Below are positions 37,783-45,802 of a stretch of DNA of 64,000 bases, in pieces. Origin of the DNA: Nocardioidaceae bacterium (GTDB lineage Bacteria; Actinomycetota; Actinomycetes; Propionibacteriales; Nocardioidaceae); assembly GCA_018672315.1 (NCBI GenBank), contig CP076053.1:3149827-3213826 (forward strand). The letters run 5' to 3'. A program made the translations under genes and the position numbers. How positions within the stretch are numbered: the first letter of the stretch is position 1; each line of letters opens with the position of its first letter. Below the pieces are notes generated by a model. The model was not told the DNA's origin. It searched no databases and saw only the letters and a list, made by a program, of their open reading frames with translations.

Positions 37783-38151
37783 TCACAGGACTCCACTCGC
37801 GGCCAGGACGACCGCGACGCCCACGACGACGACGGTGAGCGCGAGGCGCCAGTACTGAGCACGTCGATGAGATCGGGCACGGGCTTGGTCCTCGCGGATC
37901 TCCTCCGCGGATTTCACGCGCCTCCTGAGTGGCGATCCCGTGCGGCGCCACTCGCGCAGACCGCCGAATATCACTAGCAGACCGACCGCGAGAAAGATGA
38001 AGGGGAGGCTCTCACCCTTGGCCGTGTCGGGGTCGTAGCCCGCGGTGAGCAGCGAGACCCCGGCTGCTGCGAACGCCGCCCCCAGCAGCAGGTAGACCGC
38101 CGCCGGGTACTCGCGCTGCTTGTTGGACCACCGGCTCTCCGAGACTGACAT
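37783..38151 (-). CDS. small three-helix membrane protein, unknown
   Basis: A 122-residue membrane protein (from ATG 38151; ATG 38163 would add four residues). Helices near residues 17-37 (AAVYLLLGAAFAAAGVSLLT), 49-64 and 102-121, with a basic loop (REWRRTGSPLRRRVKSAEE) between the second and third. TATGGG lies 7 bases before ATG 38151, which fits a leaderless start. No family recognised. The 219 bases between it and the ligase hold no convincing gene. Confidence 0.55.
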   Translation of the reverse strand: MSVSESRWSNKQREYPAAVYLLLGAAFAAAGVSLLTAGYDPDTAKGESLPFIFLAVGLLVIFGGLREWRRTGSPLRRRVKSAEEIREDQARARSHRRAQYWRLALTVVVVGVAVVLAASGVL

Positions 38152-38370
38152 GCGGCAACCCATACCCGTCCCGTGGGCCGAGCATCGCGAACTGTCACGC
38201 GGCCGCGAGCCTTCGCAGGCGGCGCTTCGGCTCGAAGAGGTCGTGCGGCGTACGCCCCCTTACGAGCATGGCGTGGCCCGTAAGCGCGCGCGGGTTCGTG
38301 AAGCTGTCCCGTCGATGCATGTCGTGCGTGCGAGGACGAGCCCCAGGTCGTCGACACAGGCACGACTCGG

Positions 38371-39900
38371 TCAGAGACCGGCTGCAAGGGCGTCGAGCAC
38401 GTCGGCCTGCTCGGGCGTCTTGTCGTCGCGGTAGCGCAGCACCCGCGCGAACCGCAGCGCCACGCCGCCGGGGTAGCGGGTCGAGGTCTGCACCCCGTCG
38501 TACGCGATCTCGACCACCTGCTCCGGGCGCACGTGCACGACGTGGCCGTCCCGCCCTGTCTCAAGCGCGAGGAACCGCTCGGTCTGCCAGGCCAGCATCT
38601 CGTCCGTCATCCCCTTGAACGTCTTGCCCACCATCGTCAGGCCGGTGGGGGAGTCGGCGTCGCGCACCGCGAGGTGCAGGTTCGACAGCTTTCCCCGGCG
38701 CCGTCCCGAGCCCCACTCCACCGCGATCACCACGAGGTCGAGGGTGTGCACCGGCTTCACTTTCACCCAGCCCGATCCACGCCGCCCCGCCTCGTACGCC
38801 GACTCCGGCCGCTTGACGATCACGCCCTCGTGGCCGCGTGCGACGAGGTCGTCGAAGAAGTCCTGTGCCGCTCCGCTGTCGGCCGTGACGAGTCGCCGCG
38901 TACGCGAGTCCTCCGGGACCACCCGGTCGAGCTCGGTCAACCTCGTGGCCAGCGGCTCGTCGAGCAGGTCTCGACCGTCCGCGTGGAGGATGTCGTAGAA
39001 GAACGCGGTCACCGGCACCTCCTCGGCGCTCGCCGGCGACCGTGTCGCCGTGCGCGACGCCGTCTCCTGGAACGGCCGAGGTCGACCCCCGTCGTCGAGG
39101 GCGATGGCCTCACCGTCCACCACGAGCCGCTCGGCGGGCAACGACAGCACCAGCTCGACCACCTCCGGGAGGCGCGAGGTGATCTCGTCGAGAGAACGCG
39201 TCCAGATGCGTACGTGCTGGTCCGCTGCTCGATCTAGGTGCACCTGGATGCGGATGCCGTCGAGCTTGGTGTCCCAGACCTGGTCCTCGCCGGGATGGTT
39301 CGCGGCAGCCTCCTCGACGGTCGCGGCAGAGGCGGCGAGCATCGGGCGGACCGGCCGCATCAGCTTAAGCGAGAACTCCTCCAGGGCCTCCACCCCACCG
39401 GTACGCGCCGCGACAGCCACCGGGCCGAGCGATCCGCCGAGCATGACCGCGCGGCGGACGCTTGCTGCCGGCACGTCGGAGGCTTTCGCGATGGCCTCCA
39501 CGACGGTGCCCTCCTGTGCGCCCTGACGCAGCTCGCCGGTGACCAGGCCCCGCAGCAGTCGCTGCTCCTGCGTGGTCGCGCGACCGAAGAGGTCGTCGAC
39601 CAACGCCCGCCGGCGGGCCTGGGAACCGGTGCCGGACACGGTCGAGATCTCCTCGAACACCGCGTCCACCTCGGCCACTTCCAGCTCGGGCTCCACGGAG
39701 GGTGGAGGAAGGTCGACGACCCCCTTCCACCCGAGTCCCGTACGCCGCTGCGTGAGCGACCCCGAGAGGTAGGACACCACGACCTCGAGCTCGGTGACCT
39801 CTGCGGCGGCGAGCAGCTCGGCGACCGCCGCGGTCTTCGCCAGTCGTGAGCGGGTCGCGGAGACGACGGCGGACGTGTCGACGAGATCGGTGAGGAGCAC
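38371..39900 (-). CDS. ligB: ATP-dependent DNA ligase (LigB type)
   Basis: A 509-residue ATP-dependent ligase, the size of mycobacterial LigB. Residues 1-170 are the N-terminal helical domain, the nucleotidyltransferase domain follows with motif I VWDTKLDGIR (adenylated K212), then ERLVVDGEAIALDD, EGVIVKRPESAYEAG and motif V GWVKVKP, and a C-terminal OB domain with MVGKTFKGMTDE. It seals nicks and is an accessory to LigA. GTG 39900 is the first start that keeps the family N-terminus. It diverges from an AlkA-like glycosylase gene across 42 bases, so a shared repair role is likely. Confidence 0.92.
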   Translation of the reverse strand: MLLTDLVDTSAVVSATRSRLAKTAAVAELLAAAEVTELEVVVSYLSGSLTQRRTGLGWKGVVDLPPPSVEPELEVAEVDAVFEEISTVSGTGSQARRRALVDDLFGRATTQEQRLLRGLVTGELRQGAQEGTVVEAIAKASDVPAASVRRAVMLGGSLGPVAVAARTGGVEALEEFSLKLMRPVRPMLAASAATVEEAAANHPGEDQVWDTKLDGIRIQVHLDRAADQHVRIWTRSLDEITSRLPEVVELVLSLPAERLVVDGEAIALDDGGRPRPFQETASRTATRSPASAEEVPVTAFFYDILHADGRDLLDEPLATRLTELDRVVPEDSRTRRLVTADSGAAQDFFDDLVARGHEGVIVKRPESAYEAGRRGSGWVKVKPVHTLDLVVIAVEWGSGRRRGKLSNLHLAVRDADSPTGLTMVGKTFKGMTDEMLAWQTERFLALETGRDGHVVHVRPEQVVEIAYDGVQTSTRYPGGVALRFARVLRYRDDKTPEQADVLDALAAGL

Positions 39901-39930
39901 GTCTGCACCGTGCCCGGTGGACGCGATCCG

Positions 39931-39936
39931 TAGCCT
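39931..39936 (+). promoter_or_regulatory. -10 hexamer TAGCCT
   Basis: Ends 6 bases before GTG 39943; leaderless start of the glycosylase gene. Confidence 0.55.
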
Positions 39937-39942
39937 GGGCCC

Positions 39943-40920
39943 GTGGCACACGAGGCGGCGAGGGAGCGCACCTGGCGCCCTGACTTCCCGTGCAATATGC
40001 CGCAGACGCTGCGCGTGCACCGCCGCGGCTCCGGCGATCCGACCTATCGCATCGACGACGCGGGCACCCACTGGCGCGGGATGCGTACGCAGGCAGGAGA
40101 CACCACGCTCGCCGTCTCCCAGCGTGCCGGGTCGGGCGCCGGTGCCGGCGAGGTGCACGCACGCGCGTGGGGTCCGGGCGCCGAGTGGGCCCTCGACCGG
40201 CTGCCGCGCATGCTCGGCTGCGACGACGACGTCACCTCGTTCAGGGCCGAGCGGCACGACGTGGTCGCCGACCTGTGGCGGCGCTTCCCGAGCATCCGCT
40301 TCGGCGCCTCCGACCAGGTCTGGTCGAGCCTGCTGCCCTCGATCCTCGAGCAGAAGGTCACCGGCAAGGAGTCCTTCGGCAGCTACCGGGCGCTGGTCTA
40401 CCGGCACGGCGAGCCCGCACCGGGCCCGGCCGGCGCCCCCGACTCCTCGCTGCGGCTCCACGTGCCGCCGACTGCCGAGGTCGTCCGCATGCTGCCGAGC
40501 TGGGAGTGGACACGCCTGCACGTCGACCCGGCCCGCGCGCGCACGGCCGTGACGGCCGCGCGCGTGGCCGACGCCCTCGAGCGCACCGTCGGACTGAGCG
40601 CCGACGAGGTCGACCGGCGGCTCCGCAGCATCCGCGGGATCGGGGTGTGGACCTCCGCCGAGGTGCGTCAACGCGCCCACGGCCACGCCGATGCGGTCAG
40701 CTTCTACGACTACCACGTCGCGAAGAACATCGGTTGGGCGCTGACCAAGTGCGAGGACGACCTCGACGACGACGGGCTCGCCGTGCTTCTCGAGCCCTTC
40801 AGGCCGCACCGGGGCCGGGTGCAACGGCTCGTCGAGGCCGCGGGGTTGCATCGACCGCGGAGAGGCGCGCGGATGAGTCTGCCGACGCACTACCCGTCGA
40901 CACCGGGGCGGTACGCCTGA
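39943..40920 (+). CDS. DNA-3-methyladenine glycosylase-like HhH-GPD protein
   Basis: A 325-residue protein of the AlkA/HhH-GPD superfamily. The N-terminal third is an AlkA-like beta domain. The glycosylase core has LPSILEQKVTGKESFGSYRA, the hairpin IRGIGVWTSAEV and the catalytic-type D256 in VSFYDYHVAKN. It would flip out and excise alkylated bases. It is divergent from ligB; its TGA and the stop of the convergent phospholipase D gene form TGATCA without a gap. Confidence 0.85.
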   Translation: MAHEAARERTWRPDFPCNMPQTLRVHRRGSGDPTYRIDDAGTHWRGMRTQAGDTTLAVSQRAGSGAGAGEVHARAWGPGAEWALDRLPRMLGCDDDVTSFRAERHDVVADLWRRFPSIRFGASDQVWSSLLPSILEQKVTGKESFGSYRALVYRHGEPAPGPAGAPDSSLRLHVPPTAEVVRMLPSWEWTRLHVDPARARTAVTAARVADALERTVGLSADEVDRRLRSIRGIGVWTSAEVRQRAHGHADAVSFYDYHVAKNIGWALTKCEDDLDDDGLAVLLEPFRPHRGRVQRLVEAAGLHRPRRGARMSLPTHYPSTPGRYA

Positions 40921-42168
40921 TCAGAGGATGCGGCGCAACGGCCGCAGCACGGCCTCGGTGAAGCGCCGCTCCGGCCCTCGCTCGCGCCAGTCGTTCAACG
41001 ACAGCTCGCTGCAGTTGCCGAGGTCGGTGAGGAACACCTTCTCCATCGTCTCGGCGAACCCCTCGTCGATGATCTCGAGGTTGATCTCGTAGTTGCCGCT
41101 CATCGAGAGACGGTCGATGTTGGCCGTGCCCACCGTGGCCCAGCGCCCGTCGGCCGTCGCGGTCTTGGCGTGCACCATCGCGCCCTCGTAGCGGAACACG
41201 CGGATGCCGTGCCGCAGCATGCGGTCGAAGTACCCACGGCTGATCCAGTCGGCGACGACGTGGTTCGACGTACGCGGGAGCAGCAGGCGCACGTCGACAC
41301 CGCGTCGGGCCGCGTCGGTCAGGGCGGCAACGAAGTCGTCGTCGGGAGTGAAGTACGCGTGCGTCATCCACAGGCTGCGCTCGGCGCGATTGATCGCCTC
41401 CAGGTACATGCCGCGGATCGGGAAGACCCACGTGCGCGGCACGTTGCGGTGCACCCGCACCCGCGGCTCCCACTCCCGGGTCGACCGGAACCGCAGCGGG
41501 TCGCGGCGACCCTCCTTCGAGATGTTCCACAGGTCGGCGAAGGCCCTGGTCAGGTCGGTCACCGCGGGACCGGTGAGGCGTACGTGCGTGTCACGCCACT
41601 GCGTCGCGAACGCGGTGCCGATGTTGTAGCCACCCACGAAGCCGACCTCGTTGTCGACCACGAGGATCTTGCGGTGGTTCCGCCCGTAGCGACGCAGGTC
41701 CCAGAACCGCCACCCGGCGTTGTAGACCGGCACACGGTGCAGGCGCACATCGGGGGGGAAGTTCGCGAAGAAGCTGCGCCGCACCACGAGGTTGGCGAAG
41801 CCGTCGTACGCCGCGTACACCTCGACGCCCCGCTCGGTCGCGCGCGCCAAGGCGTCGCGGAACTTCTCCCCGAGCGTGTCGCCCTTCCAGATGTAGGACT
41901 CGATCAGCACCGTCTCGCGGGCGCTCTCGATGGCGGCGAGCATGTCGCCGTACAGGTCCTCGCCGTAGGTGTAGACGGTCAGCTCCGAGCCGCCGACCTG
42001 CGCCGAGACGGGATCGACGCGAGGGAAGGGCTTGGGCCTGCGACCGCGCCGCCGCCAGGAGTCGACGAGGGTCAGGATGAGGGCCAGGGCGACCTGCAGG
42101 CCGAGAAGTCCGAGCAGAGCGCGACGCACCTGTGGCCACAGGTGACCCATCAGAGCGTTGCGCAGCAC
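40921..42168 (-). CDS. phospholipase D-family protein, cardiolipin synthase-like
   Basis: A 415-residue membrane-anchored protein with two HKD motifs: NHRKILVVD (H165, K167, D172) and VHAKTATAD (H333, K335, D340). One N-terminal helix (about 15-35) anchors it. The layout matches ClsB/YwiE-like cardiolipin synthases, though phosphatidyl transfer is inferred. ATG 42168 or 42150 could be the start. Divergent from dapF by 51 bases. Confidence 0.88.
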   Translation of the reverse strand: MLRNALMGHLWPQVRRALLGLLGLQVALALILTLVDSWRRRGRRPKPFPRVDPVSAQVGGSELTVYTYGEDLYGDMLAAIESARETVLIESYIWKGDTLGEKFRDALARATERGVEVYAAYDGFANLVVRRSFFANFPPDVRLHRVPVYNAGWRFWDLRRYGRNHRKILVVDNEVGFVGGYNIGTAFATQWRDTHVRLTGPAVTDLTRAFADLWNISKEGRRDPLRFRSTREWEPRVRVHRNVPRTWVFPIRGMYLEAINRAERSLWMTHAYFTPDDDFVAALTDAARRGVDVRLLLPRTSNHVVADWISRGYFDRMLRHGIRVFRYEGAMVHAKTATADGRWATVGTANIDRLSMSGNYEINLEIIDEGFAETMEKVFLTDLGNCSELSLNDWRERGPERRFTEAVLRPLRRIL

Positions 42169-42206
42169 GAGGTCAATCTAGCGAGGTCCGCGCGCGCCCA
42201 CGCCCG

Positions 42207-42212
42207 TAGACT
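42207..42212 (+). promoter_or_regulatory. -10 hexamer TAGACT of dapF
   Basis: Ends 7 bases before GTG 42220; leaderless start of dapF. Confidence 0.6.
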
Positions 42213-42219
42213 CCGAGCC

Positions 42220-43182
42220 GTGTCCGAGACCACCGGTGGCGAGCAGATCCGACACGGCCTGCGGTTCCTCAAGGGCCACGGCACCCGCAACGACTTCGTG
42301 CTGCTCCCCGACCCCGACGGAGCCCTCGGTGAGCCGTCCGAGGACCTGGTGCGCGAGCTGTGCGACAGACGCGCGGGGATCGGCGCCGACGGAGTCATCC
42401 GGGTCGTCCGCACCGAGGCGTACGACGACCCCTGGGCCGTGGGCGCCCGCGACGAGGCGACGTGGTTCATGGACTACCGCAACGCCGACGGGTCGGTCTC
42501 GGAGATGTGCGGCAACGGGGTCCGGGTGCTGGGCCGCTACCTCGTCGAGCACGAGGGGCACGACCCGGCCCGACCCTTGCCGATCGGTACGCGTGGTGGC
42601 ATCAAGACGCTCCGGTTCGCCGCGCGCGACGGGGACCCGGCCGCCTGGATCACCGTCGACATGGGCGCCCCGGAGGTGCTCGGGCACTCCGTCGTCTCCG
42701 TCGCGGACGGCCCCGCTGCCGGCGCCGCGCTGCGCGCCCGGCACGTGGACATGGGCAACCCGCACGCCGTGGCCTACGTCGCTGACCTCGCCGACGCGGG
42801 CGCCCTGACGGCGGAGCCCGCCTACGACCGCGGGGTCTATTTCGAGGGCGTGAACGTGGAGTTCGTACGCCGGGTCGGTGCCCGGCACGTGGCGATGCGC
42901 GTGCACGAGCGCGGGTCCGGCGAGACGTGGTCGTGCGGCACCGGTGCGTGCGCGGTCATGGTGGCGACCGCGCTCGAGGACGGCCAGGGCGCAGGTGCGG
43001 AGCCGTACACCGTCGACCTGCCCGGCGGCACGCTCGAGATCGAGTGGACCGGGGAAGGCCGGGTCCTGATGAGCGGTCCGGCCGTGCTGGTCGCGGAGGG
43101 ATGGTTCCGAGGGGGCTCGTTCCTCGCCTCCTCGCCCAGCGAAGGGGAAGAAAATGCCTCGACCGGGCGTTATCTGCCCTGA
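42220..43182 (+). CDS. dapF: diaminopimelate epimerase
   Basis: A 320-residue enzyme that converts LL- to meso-diaminopimelate for lysine and peptidoglycan. The two catalytic cysteines are C97 in SEMCGNGVRVLGRY and C239 in TWSCGTGACAV; the substrate segment GHGTRNDFVLL is at 19-29. It is longer than most DapF (about 275-290) because of loops near 65-80 and the C-terminal tail after WFRGG. hflX follows, as in many actinobacteria. Confidence 0.95.
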   Translation: MSETTGGEQIRHGLRFLKGHGTRNDFVLLPDPDGALGEPSEDLVRELCDRRAGIGADGVIRVVRTEAYDDPWAVGARDEATWFMDYRNADGSVSEMCGNGVRVLGRYLVEHEGHDPARPLPIGTRGGIKTLRFAARDGDPAAWITVDMGAPEVLGHSVVSVADGPAAGAALRARHVDMGNPHAVAYVADLADAGALTAEPAYDRGVYFEGVNVEFVRRVGARHVAMRVHERGSGETWSCGTGACAVMVATALEDGQGAGAEPYTVDLPGGTLEIEWTGEGRVLMSGPAVLVAEGWFRGGSFLASSPSEGEENASTGRYLP

Positions 43183-43313
43183 GACACTTCTGAGCACCAC
43201 CCCCTGCACCCGAGCGAAGGATCATCACGATCGCTGCTGAGACCCGCGGCAACGCCGCCCTCGACGACAACGACGACGCACAGACCCTGGCCGGCGACGG
43301 CCGCGTCCCCGCC

Positions 43314-44807
43314 GTGTCCTCCCGCGACGGGTCGATCCGCCTGGACGGCGACTTCCACGCCCGCGACGGGGCGGGTGCCCAGCACGACCTCTCCGGCGCG
43401 CTCGCCGAGACCGAGGGGTGGGACGCCGAGGACGACAGCGCAGGCTCCTACGACCTCGAGGAGCGTCGCTCGCTGCGACGCGTCGTCGGTCTCTCGACCG
43501 AGCTCGAGGACATCACCGAGGTCGAGTACAGGCAGCTCCGTCTGGAGCGGGTCGTGCTCGTCGGCGTCTGGACCGAGGGCAGCGCCGACGACGCCGACAA
43601 CTCGATGTCCGAGCTCGCCCTGCTCGCCGAGACGGCCGGCTCGGAGGTGCTCGAGGCTCTCGTGCAGCGCCGGCAGCGACCGGACCCGGCGACGTACGTG
43701 GGGTCGGGCAAGGTGGCCGAGCTCGCCGAGGTCGTACGCTCCACCGGCGCGGACACCGTCATCTGCGACGGCGAGCTCGCCCCGAGCCAGCTGCGCAACC
43801 TCGAGGACAAGCTCAAGGTCAAGGTCGTCGACCGCACCGCACTGATCCTCGACATCTTCGCCCAGCACGCGAAGAGCAAGGAGGGTCAAGCGCAGGTCGA
43901 GCTGGCCCAGCTGACCTACATGAAGCAGCGTCTGCGCGGCTGGGGTGGCAACCTCTCGCGCCAGGCCGGTGGCCGCGTCGCCGCCGGTGCCGGCATCGGC
44001 GGTCGCGGTCCGGGTGAGACCAAGATCGAGACCGACCGTCGTCGTATCAACACCAAGATCGCGAAGCTGCGCAAGGACCTCGCGCACATGTCGGTCACGC
44101 GGGAGACCAAGCGCTCGGGCCGCAAGCGGCAGGCCGTGCCGGCCGTCGCGATCGCGGGGTACACCAACGCCGGCAAGTCCTCGCTGCTCAACCGGCTCAC
44201 CGGTGCCGGCGTGCTCGTCGAGGACGCGCTCTTCGCGACGCTGGACCCGACCACCCGGCGGACGCAGACCTCCGACGGTCGCGTGTTCACGATGAGCGAC
44301 ACCGTGGGCTTCGTACGCCACCTGCCCCACCAGCTCGTCGAGGCGTTCCGCTCGACGTTGGAGGAGGTCGCCGACGCCGACCTGCTCGTGCACGTCGTGG
44401 ACGCCTCCCACCCCGACCCCGAGGGCCAGATCGCCTCGGTGCGCGAGGTGCTGGCCGACATCGGCGCCGACAAGGTGCCCGAGCTCGTCGTGCTCAACAA
44501 GTCCGACGTAGCGGACCCCCTGGTCGTCGCTCGGCTGCTGCAGCGCGAGCCGCACTCCGTCGTGGTCTCGGCCAAGACCGGCGAGGGCATCGAGGCAGCC
44601 CTGGCGGCGGTCGAGCACGACCTGCCGCGCCCGGACGTCGCGGTGGAGATCCTGCTGCCGTACGAGCGGGGCGACCTGCTGAACCGCATCCACCTGCACG
44701 GCGAGGTCAGCGCTCTCGAGCACACCGGAGAGGGCACCCGCGTCGACGCCCTGGTGGCTCCGGACCTCGCGGCCGAGCTCGAGGCGTACGCGGTCGCCGA
44801 GGCCTGA
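43314..44807 (+). CDS. hflX: GTPase HflX
   Basis: A ribosome-associated GTPase (497 residues from GTG 43314) that rescues or splits stalled ribosomes. An N-terminal HflX domain (about 60-235) with DPATYVGSGKVAEL and GGRGPGETKIETDRR is followed by the G domain: G1 GYTNAGKSSLLNRL, G3 DTVGFVRHLP, G4 NKSD and G5 SAKTG. The frame stays open and looks coding upstream to 43194, but has no ATG, GTG or TTG there. A well-placed AAGGA (43216-43220) precedes ATC codons at 43221, 43224 and 43230, so the true start may be a rare ATC, adding about 28 residues. Confidence 0.93.
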   Translation: MSSRDGSIRLDGDFHARDGAGAQHDLSGALAETEGWDAEDDSAGSYDLEERRSLRRVVGLSTELEDITEVEYRQLRLERVVLVGVWTEGSADDADNSMSELALLAETAGSEVLEALVQRRQRPDPATYVGSGKVAELAEVVRSTGADTVICDGELAPSQLRNLEDKLKVKVVDRTALILDIFAQHAKSKEGQAQVELAQLTYMKQRLRGWGGNLSRQAGGRVAAGAGIGGRGPGETKIETDRRRINTKIAKLRKDLAHMSVTRETKRSGRKRQAVPAVAIAGYTNAGKSSLLNRLTGAGVLVEDALFATLDPTTRRTQTSDGRVFTMSDTVGFVRHLPHQLVEAFRSTLEEVADADLLVHVVDASHPDPEGQIASVREVLADIGADKVPELVVLNKSDVADPLVVARLLQREPHSVVVSAKTGEGIEAALAAVEHDLPRPDVAVEILLPYERGDLLNRIHLHGEVSALEHTGEGTRVDALVAPDLAAELEAYAVAEA

Positions 44808-44826
44808 GGCCTGAGGCCCGAGGCTC
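44799..44826 (+). repeat. four 7-bp tandem repeats over the hflX stop
   Basis: GAGGCCT, GAGGCCT, GAGGCCC, GAGGCTC run head to tail. The hflX stop (44805-44807) is inside. A 5-bp CCGAG/CTCGG pairing could make a weak terminator. Confidence 0.7.
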
Positions 44827-44831
44827 GGTCT

Positions 44832-45278
44832 TCAGGCGCTCTCGGCGGCGTCCTTGATGTCGGCGAGGTCGCGGGCGAGAGCCCTGCGCATCGAGCGCGA
44901 GACCACCGGGGACATCACCGTGGCCAGCACCGCGGCCACGCGGCCGGTCGGCGCGGCGTCGAAGCTCATGCTCAGCCGCGACCGCTCCTCGCCGAGCGGG
45001 TCGACGGCCAGCACCGTGCGGTAGACGGCGCCGCCGCTCTCGGCACCGACCGTGTACGACCGGGGCGCGTCCATCGCGACGACCTCCATCTCCTCGGTGG
45101 CCGACTGACCGAACATGCGGCGCGTCTCCTTCCAGCGGGTGCCGACCTGCACGGGGCCGCCGCCGTCGAGCCGCTCCACGGACTCGATGGCCGTGAGGCG
45201 CGCGGGGGAGCCGTCGAGGTCCGTGAGGATCTCCCAGACGCGCTCGGCCGGGGCGTCGACGTCGGTGGTGACGAGCAT
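44832..45278 (-). CDS. SRPBCC (polyketide cyclase/dehydrase-like) family protein
   Basis: A 148-residue START-like protein. It begins MLVTTDVDAPAERVWEILTD, the usual first strand and helix, followed by SVERLDGGGPVQVGTRWKE and a long C-terminal helix. Such proteins bind hydrophobic ligands in a helix-grip cavity; ligand unknown. ATG 45278 is the start that fits the family. Convergent with hflX. Confidence 0.85.
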   Translation of the reverse strand: MLVTTDVDAPAERVWEILTDLDGSPARLTAIESVERLDGGGPVQVGTRWKETRRMFGQSATEEMEVVAMDAPRSYTVGAESGGAVYRTVLAVDPLGEERSRLSMSFDAAPTGRVAAVLATVMSPVVSRSMRRALARDLADIKDAAESA

Positions 45279-45309
45279 GCCCCGGACCCTCGTGGCTGCC
45301 GCCGGCTGC

Positions 45310-45723
45310 TCAGCGGGCGCGGCGTACCCGGATCGGGCCCGTGGCCGTCGACGGGTCGACGACCTGACCACGCTGGGTGATCTCCACCTCGCCGGCCGCG
45401 ACGAGCCGACGAGCGGCGGCACGGGCGGGCTCCATCAGCGGTCGCCACGCCTCCTCGTCCTCGCCCCCGACCTGGCGGGCCGCCTCACTCGGGCAGACGG
45501 TCGCGGTGCGGGCGCGGCGCTCGAGCAACGAGAGCAGCGACGCCTCGAGCCGCTTGTCGACGTCGGTGACCTTGCGGGCACGACAGGCGTCCGAGCAGTA
45601 GCGCACCGAGTCCCAGTTCTTGGCCCAGGCCTTGCGCCAGGTCATCTCGCGCCCGCACGAGGCGCACGTCTTCGGGGCGTACGCGTCCCCTGGCTCCTCG
45701 GTGGTGTCGCGTCGTCTGCCCAC
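45310..45723 (-). CDS. DUF2256 and DUF3253 domain protein
   Basis: A 137-residue fusion of two small domains. The N-terminal DUF2256 has a four-cysteine zinc knuckle (TCASCGREMTWRKAW, then RYCSDACRAR). The C-terminal DUF3253 is a winged-helix-like part (SLLERRARTATVCPSEAA, then ARRLVAAGEVEITQRGQVVD). The fusion is common in bacteria and its role unknown, perhaps nucleic-acid binding. GTG 45723 gives a natural start; a TTG 12 bases upstream is possible. Confidence 0.8.
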   Translation of the reverse strand: MGRRRDTTEEPGDAYAPKTCASCGREMTWRKAWAKNWDSVRYCSDACRARKVTDVDKRLEASLLSLLERRARTATVCPSEAARQVGGEDEEAWRPLMEPARAAARRLVAAGEVEITQRGQVVDPSTATGPIRVRRAR

Positions 45724-45790
45724 GTCTGGAGTCAAGCAGTCCCTTCCACAGGCCCCGCCGCGGCGGGTCGGATGCGTCGGGGTCGGATCG

Positions 45791-45796
45791 TAGGGT
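45791..45796 (+). promoter_or_regulatory. -10 hexamer TAGGGT
   Basis: Ends 6 bases before GTG 45803; leaderless start of the helicase gene. No SOS box is present here. Confidence 0.5.
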
Positions 45797-45802
45797 TCGC
45801 GT

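Noticed and set aside
38120-38434. Open frame of 104 codons between the small membrane gene and ligB
   Set aside because: Runs antisense into the ligase gene and over the start of the opposite gene; composition is that of a chance frame.
45724-45802. SOS box for the DinG-like helicase
   Set aside because: No TCGAAC-N4-GTTCGA or near match in the gap.
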